From Lachnospiraceae bacterium (GTDB taxonomy: Bacteria > Bacillota > Clostridia > Lachnospirales > Lachnospiraceae): a DNA stretch of 64,000 nucleotides. Position numbers and translations under genes: made by a program. Below the pieces are notes generated by a model. That model was not told the DNA's origin and did not search any database. It was given only the letters and a program-made list of their open reading frames with translations. Where the stretch lies: NCBI GenBank assembly GCA_024692905.1, contig JAILLY010000102.1, forward strand, positions 124,001-188,000, in the 5' to 3' direction. Shown here piece after piece: positions 28,852-37,915 of this stretch (the stretch's first letter is position 1; every line of letters starts with the position of its first letter).

Positions 28852-30583
28852 ACGTATATTTAAATATGTTTCCGGGTACAGGGCATGTTTCGTAACAAGC
28901 ATACTGTGTGCAGTTATAAACGTGTCGGCGGCTTTATATGTTCCTATCCTTGTCGGACGGGCCATAGACTGCATTGTTTACAGGGCGGTCGATCTTTCAT
29001 CCCTTATACCGGTCCTTTTCTTTGCGGCTGTTTCGGCGCTGGTTTCCGCGGCGGCGCTCCATGTCATGAATGAACTCAACAACCGTCTTGTATACGGTGT
29101 GGTAAGGGATATACGAAACGACGCATTTGCCAAGCTGCACAGGCTGCCTCTTTCTTATCTTGATGCGAATCCGTCCGGTACGGTATTAAGCCGTATCATT
29201 GCTGATGTAGACCAGTTTGCGGACGGTCTCCTGATGGGTTCGTCCCAGCTTCTGACCGGAGTCATGACAATACTTATCACCATAGGTTTTATGTTCTTCA
29301 TGAATCCTTTCATAGCTCTCATAGTGGTGCTCGTTACACCGCTTTCTCTTTTTGTTGCAAGATTCATATCAAAAAGTACCTATGATCTGTTCACTGCCCA
29401 GTCCCTTATCAGGGGTGAACAGACCGCCCTTATCGATGAGATGGTGGGAAACATGAAGACGGTCAAGGCATTTTCGTATGAAGATGATGCCGTAAGGCGT
29501 TTTGATGAGATAAACGGAAGGCTTAAGGGGGCATCTCACAAAGCATTGTTTTATTCATCGTTAACGAATCCGTCCACACGGTTCGTAAATGCCGTGGTCT
29601 ATGCGCTGGTTGCTTTCTTCGGTACACTTACCGTGCTTAAGGGAGGGATGACCGTTGGAATACTCAGCAGCTTTTTAAGCTATGCCAATCAGTATACCAA
29701 GCCTTTTAATGAGATCAGCGGGGTACTCACCGAACTTCAGAATGCATTAACCTGTGCGCGGAGAGTGTTTGAACTTATGGATGAAGCGGAAGAGTCACCG
29801 GATGAGGGGGCGCATGATCTTTGCCGTCGAACTGGCGGCGGGGAAAAGCCGGCTGGGATCTTAGGCAGTGTTTCGTGTGATTCTGTTGATTTTTCATATG
29901 ATAAGAGCAAGACGCTCATACGAGGTCTTAACTTAAAAGTTGAGCCGGGTGAACATGTTGCCATCGTCGGACCGACCGGATGCGGCAAGACAACACTGAT
30001 AAACCTGCTGATGCGTTTCTACGATCCGGACAGGGGGAGCATTTGCGTTGACGGATGCGATATTGCGAAAGTCACGAGACAGAGCCTCAGAAGATCATAT
30101 GGCATGGTGCTTCAGGATACCTGGTTAAGACATGCGACCATAAGGGATAACATCCTTATGGGAAGGGATATATCCGAGGAAGAGATGATAAAGGCAGCAC
30201 GGGATGTGCATGCCCATTCATTTATCAGAAGGCTCGAAAAGGGATATGATACAGTGATCGGTGAAGACGGAGGAAGCCTGTCCCAGGGGCAGAAACAGCT
30301 GCTGTGCATAACGAGAGTCATGCTCTCTCTGCCGCCGATGCTCATACTTGACGAGGCAACCTCATCTATCGATACGCGTACCGAACTTAAGATAAGCGAT
30401 GCATTTCTGAAGATGATGGAAGGCAGGACAACGTTCATAGTCGCTCACAGATTATCGACGATAAGAAACGCAGATATGATACTTGTCATGAGGGACGGGA
30501 ATATCATTGAACAGGGGAAACACGAAGAACTTCTCGATAAAAGAGGCTTCTATCATGAACTTTATAACAGTCAGTTTGCATAA
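28829..30583 (+). CDS. ABC exporter half-transporter with intact catalytic Glu
   Basis: A 584-residue half-transporter from ATG 28829, which has GGAGAT 11 bases upstream; a TTG at 28820 is an alternative. The exporter domain covers about 1-310. The ATPase domain has GPTGCGKT (381-388), Walker B LILDE (505-509) with the catalytic Glu, and H540. Its signature is LSQGQ (484-488), not LSGGQ, which is the signature that would complete the degenerate site of the upstream subunit. The two genes overlap by 23 bases and their motif pattern is complementary, so a heterodimeric exporter is very likely. The -35 of the next promoter overlaps its stop. Confidence 0.88.
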   Translation: MSRKNTVKRIFKYVSGYRACFVTSILCAVINVSAALYVPILVGRAIDCIVYRAVDLSSLIPVLFFAAVSALVSAAALHVMNELNNRLVYGVVRDIRNDAFAKLHRLPLSYLDANPSGTVLSRIIADVDQFADGLLMGSSQLLTGVMTILITIGFMFFMNPFIALIVVLVTPLSLFVARFISKSTYDLFTAQSLIRGEQTALIDEMVGNMKTVKAFSYEDDAVRRFDEINGRLKGASHKALFYSSLTNPSTRFVNAVVYALVAFFGTLTVLKGGMTVGILSSFLSYANQYTKPFNEISGVLTELQNALTCARRVFELMDEAEESPDEGAHDLCRRTGGGEKPAGILGSVSCDSVDFSYDKSKTLIRGLNLKVEPGEHVAIVGPTGCGKTTLINLLMRFYDPDRGSICVDGCDIAKVTRQSLRRSYGMVLQDTWLRHATIRDNILMGRDISEEEMIKAARDVHAHSFIRRLEKGYDTVIGEDGGSLSQGQKQLLCITRVMLSLPPMLILDEATSSIDTRTELKISDAFLKMMEGRTTFIVAHRLSTIRNADMILVMRDGNIIEQGKHEELLDKRGFYHELYNSQFA

Positions 30584-30604
30584 ATATCAGTAAACATATA
30601 TAAT
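30576..30604 (+). promoter_or_regulatory. Likely sigma-A promoter for the lipoprotein operon
   Basis: TTGCAT at 30576-30581 (inside the end of the ABC gene), a 17-base spacer and TATAAT at 30599-30604. The lipoprotein ribosome site AGGAGG follows at 30612-30617. Confidence 0.7.
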
Positions 30605-30627
30605 CCCATTCAGGAGGATGAGAAACC

Positions 30628-32031
30628 ATGAATAAGAGATTTGTATCAATGATCGCATGTGCGATGATATCCCTGTTTATGCTTGCCGGCTGCGGCGGGA
30701 GCGACAGCGGAGAATTTGATGAATATATCGGTGAATATACGGCAAGGTCGGCCGAGATGAGCGGAATGTCAATAAGTGTTGAAAACGTCGTCGAGGGGGG
30801 CTTTTCGATCGAACTCAAAAAGAAGGGCAAGGGAACCGCAACGATAAGCGGTGAGAGTGCCGGCATCAAATGGACGATCGATGATGATGATTTCCACGCC
30901 GAAGGCGGCGGTGTTACCTTTGACGGTACGCTTAAAGACGGTGTCATGATCCTTGAGAACTTCGATGATTCCGACATAACCCTTACACTTGTCTGCGATG
31001 AGCTCGCAAAGGCTTCCGGAAACGACGATGAGGATGACGGGGAAGAAGGCGGAAAAAAGAAAGGAAAGAAAGGTTCGCTCTTCGGGAAAAAGGGTGATGA
31101 TGAAGAGGACGAAGAAGATGAAGACGGAGGCAGTTCCACTGCGGACAAGCTTGACGGGATGCTCGGCGGTAATGCCGAAGATGCCGGCATGTGGGAGCTT
31201 ATGACTGTTACCGAGGCCGGTCATACATATATGGAAGATGAACTTAAGCAAAAGGGCATTGAGTCATGGATACAGATGGATGAGGACGGGACAGGTACTA
31301 TCGATCTTGTGGGACAGCTCATGGATATGCAGTGGGGAGACGGCATGATAGTCGTTCCCGATAACGGCGAAGGAGAAGAGGAAGAATACAGGTATTCGAT
31401 AAACGGCGGATTTCTTGTGCTTGTTGATGAGGATATGACCCTTGCTTTCAGGCGTGTGGAAGGAGGTTCTTCGCAGGGAAGTGCTTCCGGCGGGGATGCC
31501 GTGATCTCTGAGGATCTTATGCGCAGATATGAGGGCGACTGGCACGGACTTCTTAAGTATGAGGATATAAGCGGCAGTACCTTTAAGGATTATGAAGGAA
31601 GGAAGTGCGATGTCGTTGCAAGGATATGTCTTGATGAGGACGGCAATGTAACACCCTTCTTTGCGAACGCGATGGATGAGGATCCAAAGACACGTAACTT
31701 CCATAATCTTATCGCGGAACTCGATCCGACTTTTGATACAATGTTCATATCCGGAGAATTCCTGGGCGGTTCGTTCGATACCATAGCCGTTTCCGAAGAG
31801 GACGGCTTCCTTCATGCGAGCATCCTGCTCGAAGCGGATAACGGAGATACGATGACCGTTGAGATCGGAATGAAGCGTCCGCATGCGAAATGGACGGATG
31901 ATGACTATCCCAGATATCCGGATGAGGGTGTGGAGTTTTACAAAGGCAAATCTCTCGAAGAGATAATGTCAACATTCGGTAATCCGCCCAAATCCATGCC
32001 CGGGCAGACACATGTTACCGACTGGAAATGA
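30628..32031 (+). CDS. Acidic lipoprotein of unknown function
   Basis: A 467-residue secreted lipoprotein. The signal sequence MNKRFVSMIACAMISLFMLAGC has a clear lipobox with the lipidated Cys at residue 22. Two or three similar modules of about 100 residues follow, each with a pattern like WxLxxx...xMxDGTGTIxxxG...MxWGDGxIVV (DEDGTGTIDLVGQLMDMQWG; earlier IKWTIDDDDFHAEGGGVTFDG). Residues about 130-165 are a tract of Lys/Gly then Asp/Glu (KKKGKKGSLFGKKGDDEEDEEDE), probably disordered. The C-terminal third has its own folded region ending near FGNPPKSMPG. I do not recognise a family with a known function. It has its own promoter although it follows the ABC exporter closely. Confidence 0.7.
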   Translation: MNKRFVSMIACAMISLFMLAGCGGSDSGEFDEYIGEYTARSAEMSGMSISVENVVEGGFSIELKKKGKGTATISGESAGIKWTIDDDDFHAEGGGVTFDGTLKDGVMILENFDDSDITLTLVCDELAKASGNDDEDDGEEGGKKKGKKGSLFGKKGDDEEDEEDEDGGSSTADKLDGMLGGNAEDAGMWELMTVTEAGHTYMEDELKQKGIESWIQMDEDGTGTIDLVGQLMDMQWGDGMIVVPDNGEGEEEEYRYSINGGFLVLVDEDMTLAFRRVEGGSSQGSASGGDAVISEDLMRRYEGDWHGLLKYEDISGSTFKDYEGRKCDVVARICLDEDGNVTPFFANAMDEDPKTRNFHNLIAELDPTFDTMFISGEFLGGSFDTIAVSEEDGFLHASILLEADNGDTMTVEIGMKRPHAKWTDDDYPRYPDEGVEFYKGKSLEEIMSTFGNPPKSMPGQTHVTDWK

Positions 32032-32052
32032 TAAGAGGCCGAAAGTAAAGAT

Positions 32053-32229
32053 ATGAATTTCAGTTGTGATACGTGCGCGTACTATTCTTATGATGAGGAA
32101 TATGATGAATATGTATGCGATGTGGATATGGACGAGGATGATCATGCAAGGCTTTCAGAGAGCGGCTTTAAGGGATGCCCTTACTACGTGAACGGTGACG
32201 AATACATGGTCGTCCGCCATCAGATGTGA
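32053..32229 (+). CDS. DUF6472-like small four-cysteine protein
   Basis: A 58-residue acidic protein, MNFSCDTCAYYSYDEEYDEYVCD... ending YMVVRHQM. Cysteines in CDTC, VCD and GCPYY suggest a small metal (zinc or iron-sulfur) knuckle. The arrangement matches the DUF6472 family of short proteins common in Lachnospiraceae; function unknown. It lies 21 bases after the lipoprotein gene and 15 bases before the YgjP-like gene, so it is co-transcribed with both. The ribosome site is weak (a purine-rich AGTAAAG). Confidence 0.8.
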   Translation: MNFSCDTCAYYSYDEEYDEYVCDVDMDEDDHARLSESGFKGCPYYVNGDEYMVVRHQM

Positions 32230-32244
32230 TGATACGGGGCATTG

Positions 32245-32793
32245 ATGATGTTTGATTATACCCTGATAAGAAGCAGGAGAAGGAGTATTTCCGCCGAGAT
32301 CGGCAGGGACGCAAAGTTAGTGGTAAGGTGTCCGATGAGGATGCCCCGTTATGAGATCGAAAGGTTTCTTAAAGAAAAAGAATCCTGGATAGACAGGCAC
32401 TTAAGGGATGCCCGTGAAAACATGGAAAAAGCCGCCGGGTTAGAGCCGGTAAGTGCCTCGGAACTGGCCGGGTTAAAAAACCGGGCCAAAGATGTGATAA
32501 TTGCAAAGGTCATTTATTATGCCGGCATTCTCGGCGTTACTTACGGGCGGGTAACTATACGGCATCAGAAGACGATCTGGGGAAGCTGCAGCAGAAAAGG
32601 GAACTTAAACTTTAACTGCATGCTCATAAAAGCTCCCGACAGGGTCATTGATTATGTAGTTGTACATGAACTGTGCCACCGGAAGGAGATGAACCATTCA
32701 AGGCGCTTCTGGTCGCTTGTTGAGTCCGTGATCCCCGATCATAAGGAGTGCCGCAAGTGGCTTCGTGATGAAGGAAGCCTTTATCTTTTGTAA
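32245..32793 (+). CDS. YgjP/DUF45-type metallopeptidase
   Basis: A 182-residue protein. The N-terminus is the strand-rich YgjP region (FDYTLIRSRRRSISAEIGRDAKLVVRCP). The core has IRHQKTIWGSCSRKGNLNFNCML and the zinc-protease motif VVHELCHRKEMNHS (HExxH type, third ligand probably His in the HSRRFW segment). YgjP-like proteins are SprT/minigluzincin-like peptidases of unknown substrate. Starts at 32242 (TTG), 32245 and 32248 (ATG) are all in frame; I take 32245, 6 bases after GGGG. It is the last gene of the lipoprotein-DUF6472 unit. Confidence 0.85.
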   Translation: MMFDYTLIRSRRRSISAEIGRDAKLVVRCPMRMPRYEIERFLKEKESWIDRHLRDARENMEKAAGLEPVSASELAGLKNRAKDVIIAKVIYYAGILGVTYGRVTIRHQKTIWGSCSRKGNLNFNCMLIKAPDRVIDYVVVHELCHRKEMNHSRRFWSLVESVIPDHKECRKWLRDEGSLYLL

Positions 32794-32809
32794 ATACCTG
32801 CAAGAATTT

Positions 32810-32840
32810 ATATGCCTCCGTATCGTTAACGGGGGCATAT
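32810..32840. repeat. Inverted repeat between ygjP-like gene and asnA
   Basis: ATATGCCTCCG (32810-32820) pairs with CGGGGGCATAT (32830-32840), with one G-T wobble and a 9-base loop. It is not followed by a T run on either strand, so it is a poor intrinsic terminator; it may protect message ends or bind a protein. Confidence 0.5.
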
Positions 32841-32852
32841 TAAATAAAAAAC

Positions 32853-32881
32853 TTGCCATAAGAAGTAAGCAAGGGTAAAAT
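32853..32881 (+). promoter_or_regulatory. Likely sigma-A promoter for asnA-alaS
   Basis: TTGCCA at 32853-32858, 17 bases, TAAAAT at 32876-32881, about 38 bases before the asnA start. The leader is too short for a T-box. Confidence 0.6.
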
Positions 32882-32919
32882 AAAAACGTTGATTTTATGA
32901 GCATAAAGGGAGAGAAGTC

Positions 32920-33930
32920 ATGGAGAGATCATATATCCCGGAGGGCTATAAGAGCCCGCAGAGCATCAAGGAAACAGAAATATTTATAAAGGAAGTAAAG
33001 GATTACTTTGAGAGGGCACTGGCTAAGGAACTTAATCTTACACGTGTGTCGGCTCCTCTTTTTGTATGGCCGGAATCAGGACTCAATGATAACTTAAACG
33101 GTGTCGAGCGGCCGGTCAGTTTCGGTATAAAAGAGCATGGAGATAAGGAAGTCGAGATCGTCCATTCACTTGCAAAGTGGAAGAGGATGGCACTTAAAAA
33201 GTACGGATTTTCACACGGTGAAGGCCTGTATACGGATATGACAGCAATAAGAAGGGATGAAGATACGGATAATCTTCATTCGATATATGTTGACCAGTGG
33301 GACTGGGAGCGCATAATAAACAAGGATGAGCGTAACGAAGAAACATTAAAGTCGATCGTGCGCAAGGTATATGAGGCCATAAAGAATACGGAAGTATTTG
33401 TTAACTCAAGGCATCCCGAGATCACCGGGATACTGCCAGACGAGATCACCTTTATCACCACCCAGGAACTTGAGGACAGGTGGCCGGATAAGACTCCGAA
33501 GGAAAGGGAGGATCTGGCTGCAAAGGAATATAAGGCTGTCTTCCTTATGAAGATAGGGGATATTCTTAAGTCCGGGAAGAAGCACGACGGGCGTGCCCCC
33601 GACTATGATGACTGGGAGTTGAACGGCGATATCATAGTTTATTATCCGGTGCTTGAACGAGCATTTGAGATCTCATCCATGGGAATAAGGGTTGATGAGG
33701 AGTCGCTTAAGAGTCAGCTTGAAAAGGCCGGTTGTCCGGAAAGAGCGAAGCTTCCGTTCCAGAAAGCGCTGATTGACGGTGATCTTCCATATACGATAGG
33801 AGGAGGTATCGGACAGTCGCGCATATGTATGTTCTTTATGAGAAGGGCACATATCGGAGAGGTCCAGAGTTCGATATGGGCCGACGGAACCGTTGAGGAA
33901 GCAAAGAGCAAGGGGGTAAACCTTTTATGA
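32920..33930 (+). CDS. asnA: Aspartate--ammonia ligase (asparagine synthetase A)
   Basis: A 336-residue protein of the AsnA family, an aminoacyl-tRNA-synthetase-like fold: [54 protein letters not shown] and the C-terminal [23 protein letters not shown]. It makes asparagine from aspartate, ammonia and ATP. Length agrees with the family (about 330). The stop overlaps the alaS start by 4 bases, which ties its expression to an alanyl-tRNA synthetase. No T-box or other leader element is visible. Confidence 0.94.
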   Translation: MERSYIPEGYKSPQSIKETEIFIKEVKDYFERALAKELNLTRVSAPLFVWPESGLNDNLNGVERPVSFGIKEHGDKEVEIVHSLAKWKRMALKKYGFSHGEGLYTDMTAIRRDEDTDNLHSIYVDQWDWERIINKDERNEETLKSIVRKVYEAIKNTEVFVNSRHPEITGILPDEITFITTQELEDRWPDKTPKEREDLAAKEYKAVFLMKIGDILKSGKKHDGRAPDYDDWELNGDIIVYYPVLERAFEISSMGIRVDEESLKSQLEKAGCPERAKLPFQKALIDGDLPYTIGGGIGQSRICMFFMRRAHIGEVQSSIWADGTVEEAKSKGVNLL

Positions 33931-36581
33931 AGCAATTTACATCCAAAGAACTCAGAAATACATGGAAGGAATTCTATAAGGAGAGGGGACACGTTGATGT
34001 CGGAGCCGTATCTTTGGTATCTGACGGGTCAACAGGCGTTATGTTCAATGTGGCAGGCATGCAGACCCTTATGCCTTATCTTCTCGGACAGAAGCACCCG
34101 ATGGGAACCAGACTCTGTAACGTGCAGGGCTGTGTCCGCACCAACGATATCGATTCCGTCGGAGATAAGTCACATGTAACTTTCTTCGAAATGATGGGAA
34201 GCTGGAGCCTCGGTGACTACTTCAAAGAGGACAGGTGCAAGTGGAGCTACGAGCTTCTTACACAGGTATTCGGTTTTGACCGTGATCATCTTGCGGCTAC
34301 GGTGTTCGAAGGAGATGAGAATGCCCCCAGAGATGAAGAGGGAGCAAAATGCCGTATAGACTCGGGATTCAAGCCCGAAAATATCTATTATCTCCCTGCC
34401 GAGGATAACTGGTGGGGACTTGAGTACGGCCCCTGCGGCCCCGATTCCGAGATGTTCTATATAGCCGATGTTCCGGACTGCGGACAAAACTGCGGTCCCG
34501 GATGTTCATGCGGAAAATATACCGAACTTGGCAATGATGTCTTCATGCAGTATGAGAAGCATAAGGACGGACTTCTTACTCCGCTTGACAAAAAGAATGT
34601 TGATACAGGCTGGGGACTTGAGAGGAACCTTGCGTTCCTTAACGGCACCAAGGATGTATATAAGACCGATCTTTTTGCGGCGGTGATCGCATTTATTGAG
34701 AAAAGATCCGGTGAAGAATACGATAAGGATGATGAAAAGACGCGTTCGATGCGTGTGCTTTCGGATCATATGCGTACGTCTGTCATGCTGATCGGTGATG
34801 AAGCAAGGCTTACACCTTCAAACGGCGGCGCGGGCTATGTTCTTCGCAGGCTTATCAGGCGTGCGGTAAGGCATGGCAGGATATTGTCCCTTACTACGGA
34901 AGATTTTCTTGATATAGCAAAGATATTCATAGATGAAGTTTATTCGGATTCATATCCGAACCTTATAACGAACAGGGAATTTGTACTTAAGGAATTAAAA
35001 AAGGAGATTGACCGCTTCACGGCAACTCTTGAGAACGGAATGAAGGAATTCAAAAAGATCCTGGATTCGGTCCTTGCATCCTCGGGAAAGTCGATCCCGG
35101 GAAAGGATGCCTTCTATTTATATGATACATTCGGTTTCCCGCTTGAGCTTACGGTTGAGATGGCGGGTGAGCAGGGACTTTTGGTCGATGAAGCCGGATT
35201 TGAGAAGTCCATGGAAGAGCAGAAGCAGAAGGCAAGAGATAACGCCAACTTCTCATTAAAGTCATCATCTGATGAACTTGCGGCATTTAAGGGGCTTGAT
35301 GAATCCGTTGTAACCGAGTTCACCGGATATGAGAAGACAGAAGATACGGGCAAGGTCGTTGCGATAGCGGCTTTAGAGCTTACGGATGAAGCCGGTGAAG
35401 GACTTGAGTGCGTGATCGTAACGGACAAGACACCGTTCTATGCCACCATGGGCGGACAGAAGGGTGACTTTGGATGCATTAATGCGGGCAACTTTGAATT
35501 TGAAGTAAAGGATACGGTTAAGATAGACGGAGGCAGAGTAGGCCACGTGGGTATAGTTAAGTCCGGTAAGGTAAGGACCGGCGATACGGTCACTCTTACC
35601 GTTGATCCTTCCAACAGGACAGCTACCTGTATGAACCATTCGGCCACGCACCTTCTCCAGAAAGCTCTTCAGACGGTCCTCGGAGATGAGGTTAAGCAGC
35701 AGGGCTCTTATCAGGACGGAGAGCGTACAAGGTTCGATTTTTCCTTCTCCCGCGCGTTAAATGAAAAAGAGCTTGAAAGGGTCGAGGAGATCGTTAATGA
35801 AAAGATAACGGAAGACATCCCCGTTATTACCGACATCATGTCGATAGAAGATGCCAAAAAGTCGGGCGCGATGGCTCTTTTCGGTGAAAAATACGGCGAA
35901 GTCGTGCGCGTTGTCAGGATGGGTGATTTTTCAAAGGAACTCTGCGGCGGTACGCATGTTAAGAAGACGGGAGATATCCACGCATTCAAGATAATCTCCG
36001 AAAGCGGTATTGCAGCCGGTGTAAGAAGGGTGGAAGGCCTTACCGGCACCAGAGTACTTGCATATTATAAAGGGATCGAGGATACGCTGCGTGATGCTGC
36101 GGCAGTACTCAAGGCATCACCCGCCGATCTTGCTGACAGGATCGGAAAGCTCAAGGATGAGGTCAAGGCGCTCTCTTCCGAGCTTGAATCCTTAAAGAGC
36201 AAGGCGGCGAAGGAATCAATGGGCGATGTCATGGACAAGGTCATTGATGTCAAAGGGGTCAGGCTTCTTGCGACAAGCGTTCCGGGAGTCGACATGAACG
36301 GGCTCCGCGATCTGGGTGATATGCTTAAGGATAAGATAGGTGACGGAGTTATACTTCTTGCGTCGGATTCAAACGGCAGGGTCAACCTTGTCGCGATGGC
36401 AACCGACGGAGCCATGAACATGGGTGCTCATGCGGGAAATCTCATTAAAGGTGTTGCCGGACTTGTCGGCGGTGGCGGAGGAGGAAGGCCCAACATGGCC
36501 CAGGCGGGAGGCAAGGATCCGTCGGGTATAGATGAGGCTCTGAAGACGGCTGCGACGGTGCTCGCCAAACAGATAAAGTGA
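33927..36581 (+). CDS. alaS: Alanine--tRNA ligase, divergent type
   Basis: An 884-residue enzyme with all AlaRS parts: class II core, editing domain (HSATH near residue 571; CGGTH later) and a C-Ala domain ending [16 protein letters not shown]. It charges tRNA-Ala. The core is unusual: residues 58-98 read [20 protein letters not shown], then [22 protein letters not shown], whereas most Firmicute enzymes have VGKTARHHTFFEMLGNFS/FGDYF. The segment is one residue shorter and lacks the RHH. This resembles a second AlaRS type that I associate with Patescibacteria and some clostridia. A standard alaS elsewhere in the genome is possible. It overlaps asnA by 4 bases. Confidence 0.9.
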   Translation: MKQFTSKELRNTWKEFYKERGHVDVGAVSLVSDGSTGVMFNVAGMQTLMPYLLGQKHPMGTRLCNVQGCVRTNDIDSVGDKSHVTFFEMMGSWSLGDYFKEDRCKWSYELLTQVFGFDRDHLAATVFEGDENAPRDEEGAKCRIDSGFKPENIYYLPAEDNWWGLEYGPCGPDSEMFYIADVPDCGQNCGPGCSCGKYTELGNDVFMQYEKHKDGLLTPLDKKNVDTGWGLERNLAFLNGTKDVYKTDLFAAVIAFIEKRSGEEYDKDDEKTRSMRVLSDHMRTSVMLIGDEARLTPSNGGAGYVLRRLIRRAVRHGRILSLTTEDFLDIAKIFIDEVYSDSYPNLITNREFVLKELKKEIDRFTATLENGMKEFKKILDSVLASSGKSIPGKDAFYLYDTFGFPLELTVEMAGEQGLLVDEAGFEKSMEEQKQKARDNANFSLKSSSDELAAFKGLDESVVTEFTGYEKTEDTGKVVAIAALELTDEAGEGLECVIVTDKTPFYATMGGQKGDFGCINAGNFEFEVKDTVKIDGGRVGHVGIVKSGKVRTGDTVTLTVDPSNRTATCMNHSATHLLQKALQTVLGDEVKQQGSYQDGERTRFDFSFSRALNEKELERVEEIVNEKITEDIPVITDIMSIEDAKKSGAMALFGEKYGEVVRVVRMGDFSKELCGGTHVKKTGDIHAFKIISESGIAAGVRRVEGLTGTRVLAYYKGIEDTLRDAAAVLKASPADLADRIGKLKDEVKALSSELESLKSKAAKESMGDVMDKVIDVKGVRLLATSVPGVDMNGLRDLGDMLKDKIGDGVILLASDSNGRVNLVAMATDGAMNMGAHAGNLIKGVAGLVGGGGGGRPNMAQAGGKDPSGIDEALKTAATVLAKQIK

Positions 36582-36591
36582 CAAAAATAAG

Positions 36592-36620
36592 TTGACTATT
36601 GAACGCGCCGTGTATATAAT
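36592..36620 (+). promoter_or_regulatory. Strong sigma-A promoter for rpsU
   Basis: TTGACT at 36592-36597, 17 bases, TATAAT at 36615-36620, starting 10 bases after the alaS stop. The leader of about 75 bases includes a small hairpin (GCGCCA with TGGCGT). Confidence 0.8.
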
Positions 36621-36701
36621 ATCCATTAGTGCAGCGCCATTTGGCGTATACCCTTAAGTCGTCAACGCACAAATATATGACGCGAGGGGAGGTTGGGAAG
36701 C

Positions 36702-36878
36702 ATGTCAAACGTTATCGTAAAAGAGAATGAATCATTGGATAGCGCTCTTCGCCGTTTCAAGAGGAACTGCGCCAAGGCGGGGATCCAGCAGGAGATCCGT
36801 AAGAGAGAGCATTACGAGAAGCCTAGCGTTAAGCGGAAGAAGAAATCCGAAGCCGCAAGGAAGCGTAAGTACAACTGA
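36702..36878 (+). CDS. rpsU: 30S ribosomal protein S21
   Basis: A 58-residue, very basic protein: [20 protein letters not shown], then [20 protein letters not shown] and ARKRKYN. This is the standard S21 of Firmicutes. It sits on the platform of the 30S subunit and helps initiation. ATG 36702 is used with a GGGGAGG site upstream; an earlier in-frame TTG at 36693 is inside that site. It has its own promoter and terminator, so it is a single-gene unit. Confidence 0.96.
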   Translation: MSNVIVKENESLDSALRRFKRNCAKAGIQQEIRKREHYEKPSVKRKKKSEAARKRKYN

Positions 36879-36896
36879 TGATAATGAATTAATGGG

Positions 36897-36930
36897 ATTC
36901 CTCCGATGTTATTCGGGGGAATTCTTATTT
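36897..36930 (+). terminator. Intrinsic terminator after rpsU
   Basis: ATTCCTCCGA (36897-36906) pairs with TCGGGGGAAT (36913-36922), one wobble, 6-base loop, followed by TCTTATTTT. Confidence 0.75.
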
Positions 36931-36955
36931 TGCACTTTATTTTGTGTTTTTATTG

Positions 36956-36964
36956 TGCTATAAT
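36956..36964 (+). promoter_or_regulatory. Extended -10 promoter for the phosphoesterase gene
   Basis: TGCTATAAT at 36956-36964 is an extended -10 element (TGn plus a perfect TATAAT). The -35 17 bases upstream (TTTATT) is weak. It follows the rpsU terminator. Confidence 0.55.
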
Positions 36965-36992
36965 ACAACATGTTGTGGAATGTATACCAGAT

Positions 36993-37883
36993 ATGGTGGT
37001 TGTTATGTCATCGACTCCGGTCATCATCACCGCGGCCCTGACAGCCGCTGTCCTGCTTGCCGTATACATATATAAGGAGAGCAGGGGATTTCGTATAGTA
37101 AGGTACCGGCTTATAAATGATAAGCTGAAAAAGCCGCATTTTAAATTTGCTTTCATATCCGACCTGCACGGCCGCGTTCACGGGGCTGATATGGAAAGTG
37201 TATTTAAAGCGATCGATGATGAGAAGCCGGATGCAGTATTCCTTGCGGGAGACATGGTGACGACCGGCAGATACAGTGACTTCGATGCCGACAAGGCACT
37301 TGGATTTATGGGTAAACTTGCGGCCCGTTATCCGGTATATTACGGGATCGGGAACCATGAGGAGAAGCTGCGCCGCCGTCCCGACCTTTTTCCGGGATTG
37401 TATGAGGATTACTGCACAAAACTGCAAAAGATCGGAATATCAATGCTTACTGATGTAAAGGTCAGCCTTTATGATGCCGGTATCGATATATACGGACTTG
37501 ATCTCGAGCATGAGTATTACCGTAAGTTTAAGATAAATCCGATACCGGATGATCTTCTTAAAAAGAAATTCGGTGACTGCGATCCTTCAAGGGTATCCAT
37601 ACTGATCGCACATAATCCCGAGCAGTTTGACGGATATGCGAAGTGGCATCCGGATATCGTACTGTCGGGGCATGTACACGGAGGGATAATAAGCCTGCCT
37701 TTTCTCGGCGGAGTCATCTCGCCACAGCTTAAGCTGTTCCCGAAATATGATGCGGGACTGTTTGAAAGAGACGGTTCAAAGATGATATTAAGCCGCGGGC
37801 TGGGGACGCATACGATACCGGTAAGGATCAATAACAAGGCCGAAGCCGTTATCGTTGACATATTTAATGAAGATAAGCGGTAA
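36993..37883 (+). CDS. Membrane-anchored metallophosphoesterase (YkuE/YaeI-like)
   Basis: A protein of about 296 residues. An N-terminal hydrophobic anchor (VIITAALTAAVLLAVYIY) is followed by a calcineurin-like phosphoesterase domain with the metal motifs FISDLHGRVHG, AGDMV, GIGNHEE, IAHNPEQF and LSGHVHGG. YkuE/YaeI relatives are membrane phosphodiesterases, some acting on lipids such as UDP-diacylglucosamine-like substrates; the substrate here is unknown. The true start is not certain: ATG 36993 and ATG 37005 both precede the anchor, and the frame stays open upstream to 36906, but the -10 element at 36959 makes starts before about 36971 unlikely. Confidence 0.82.
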   Translation: MVVVMSSTPVIITAALTAAVLLAVYIYKESRGFRIVRYRLINDKLKKPHFKFAFISDLHGRVHGADMESVFKAIDDEKPDAVFLAGDMVTTGRYSDFDADKALGFMGKLAARYPVYYGIGNHEEKLRRRPDLFPGLYEDYCTKLQKIGISMLTDVKVSLYDAGIDIYGLDLEHEYYRKFKINPIPDDLLKKKFGDCDPSRVSILIAHNPEQFDGYAKWHPDIVLSGHVHGGIISLPFLGGVISPQLKLFPKYDAGLFERDGSKMILSRGLGTHTIPVRINNKAEAVIVDIFNEDKR

Positions 37884-37915
37884 TGATGTAACAGGATATA
37901 TGAGAGGGAATGAAC

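Noticed and set aside
30504..31190. A long serine-rich frame on the minus strand opposite the lipoprotein
   Set aside because: It is a reverse shadow of Asp/Glu-rich codons; the plus-strand lipoprotein has a clear lipobox and ribosome site.
32810..32840. Hairpin as an intrinsic terminator before asnA
   Set aside because: No T run follows on either strand; kept only as an inverted repeat.
32794..32919. T-box or other riboswitch before asnA-alaS
   Set aside because: The space is only 126 bases, part of it promoter; no T-box sequence motif seen.
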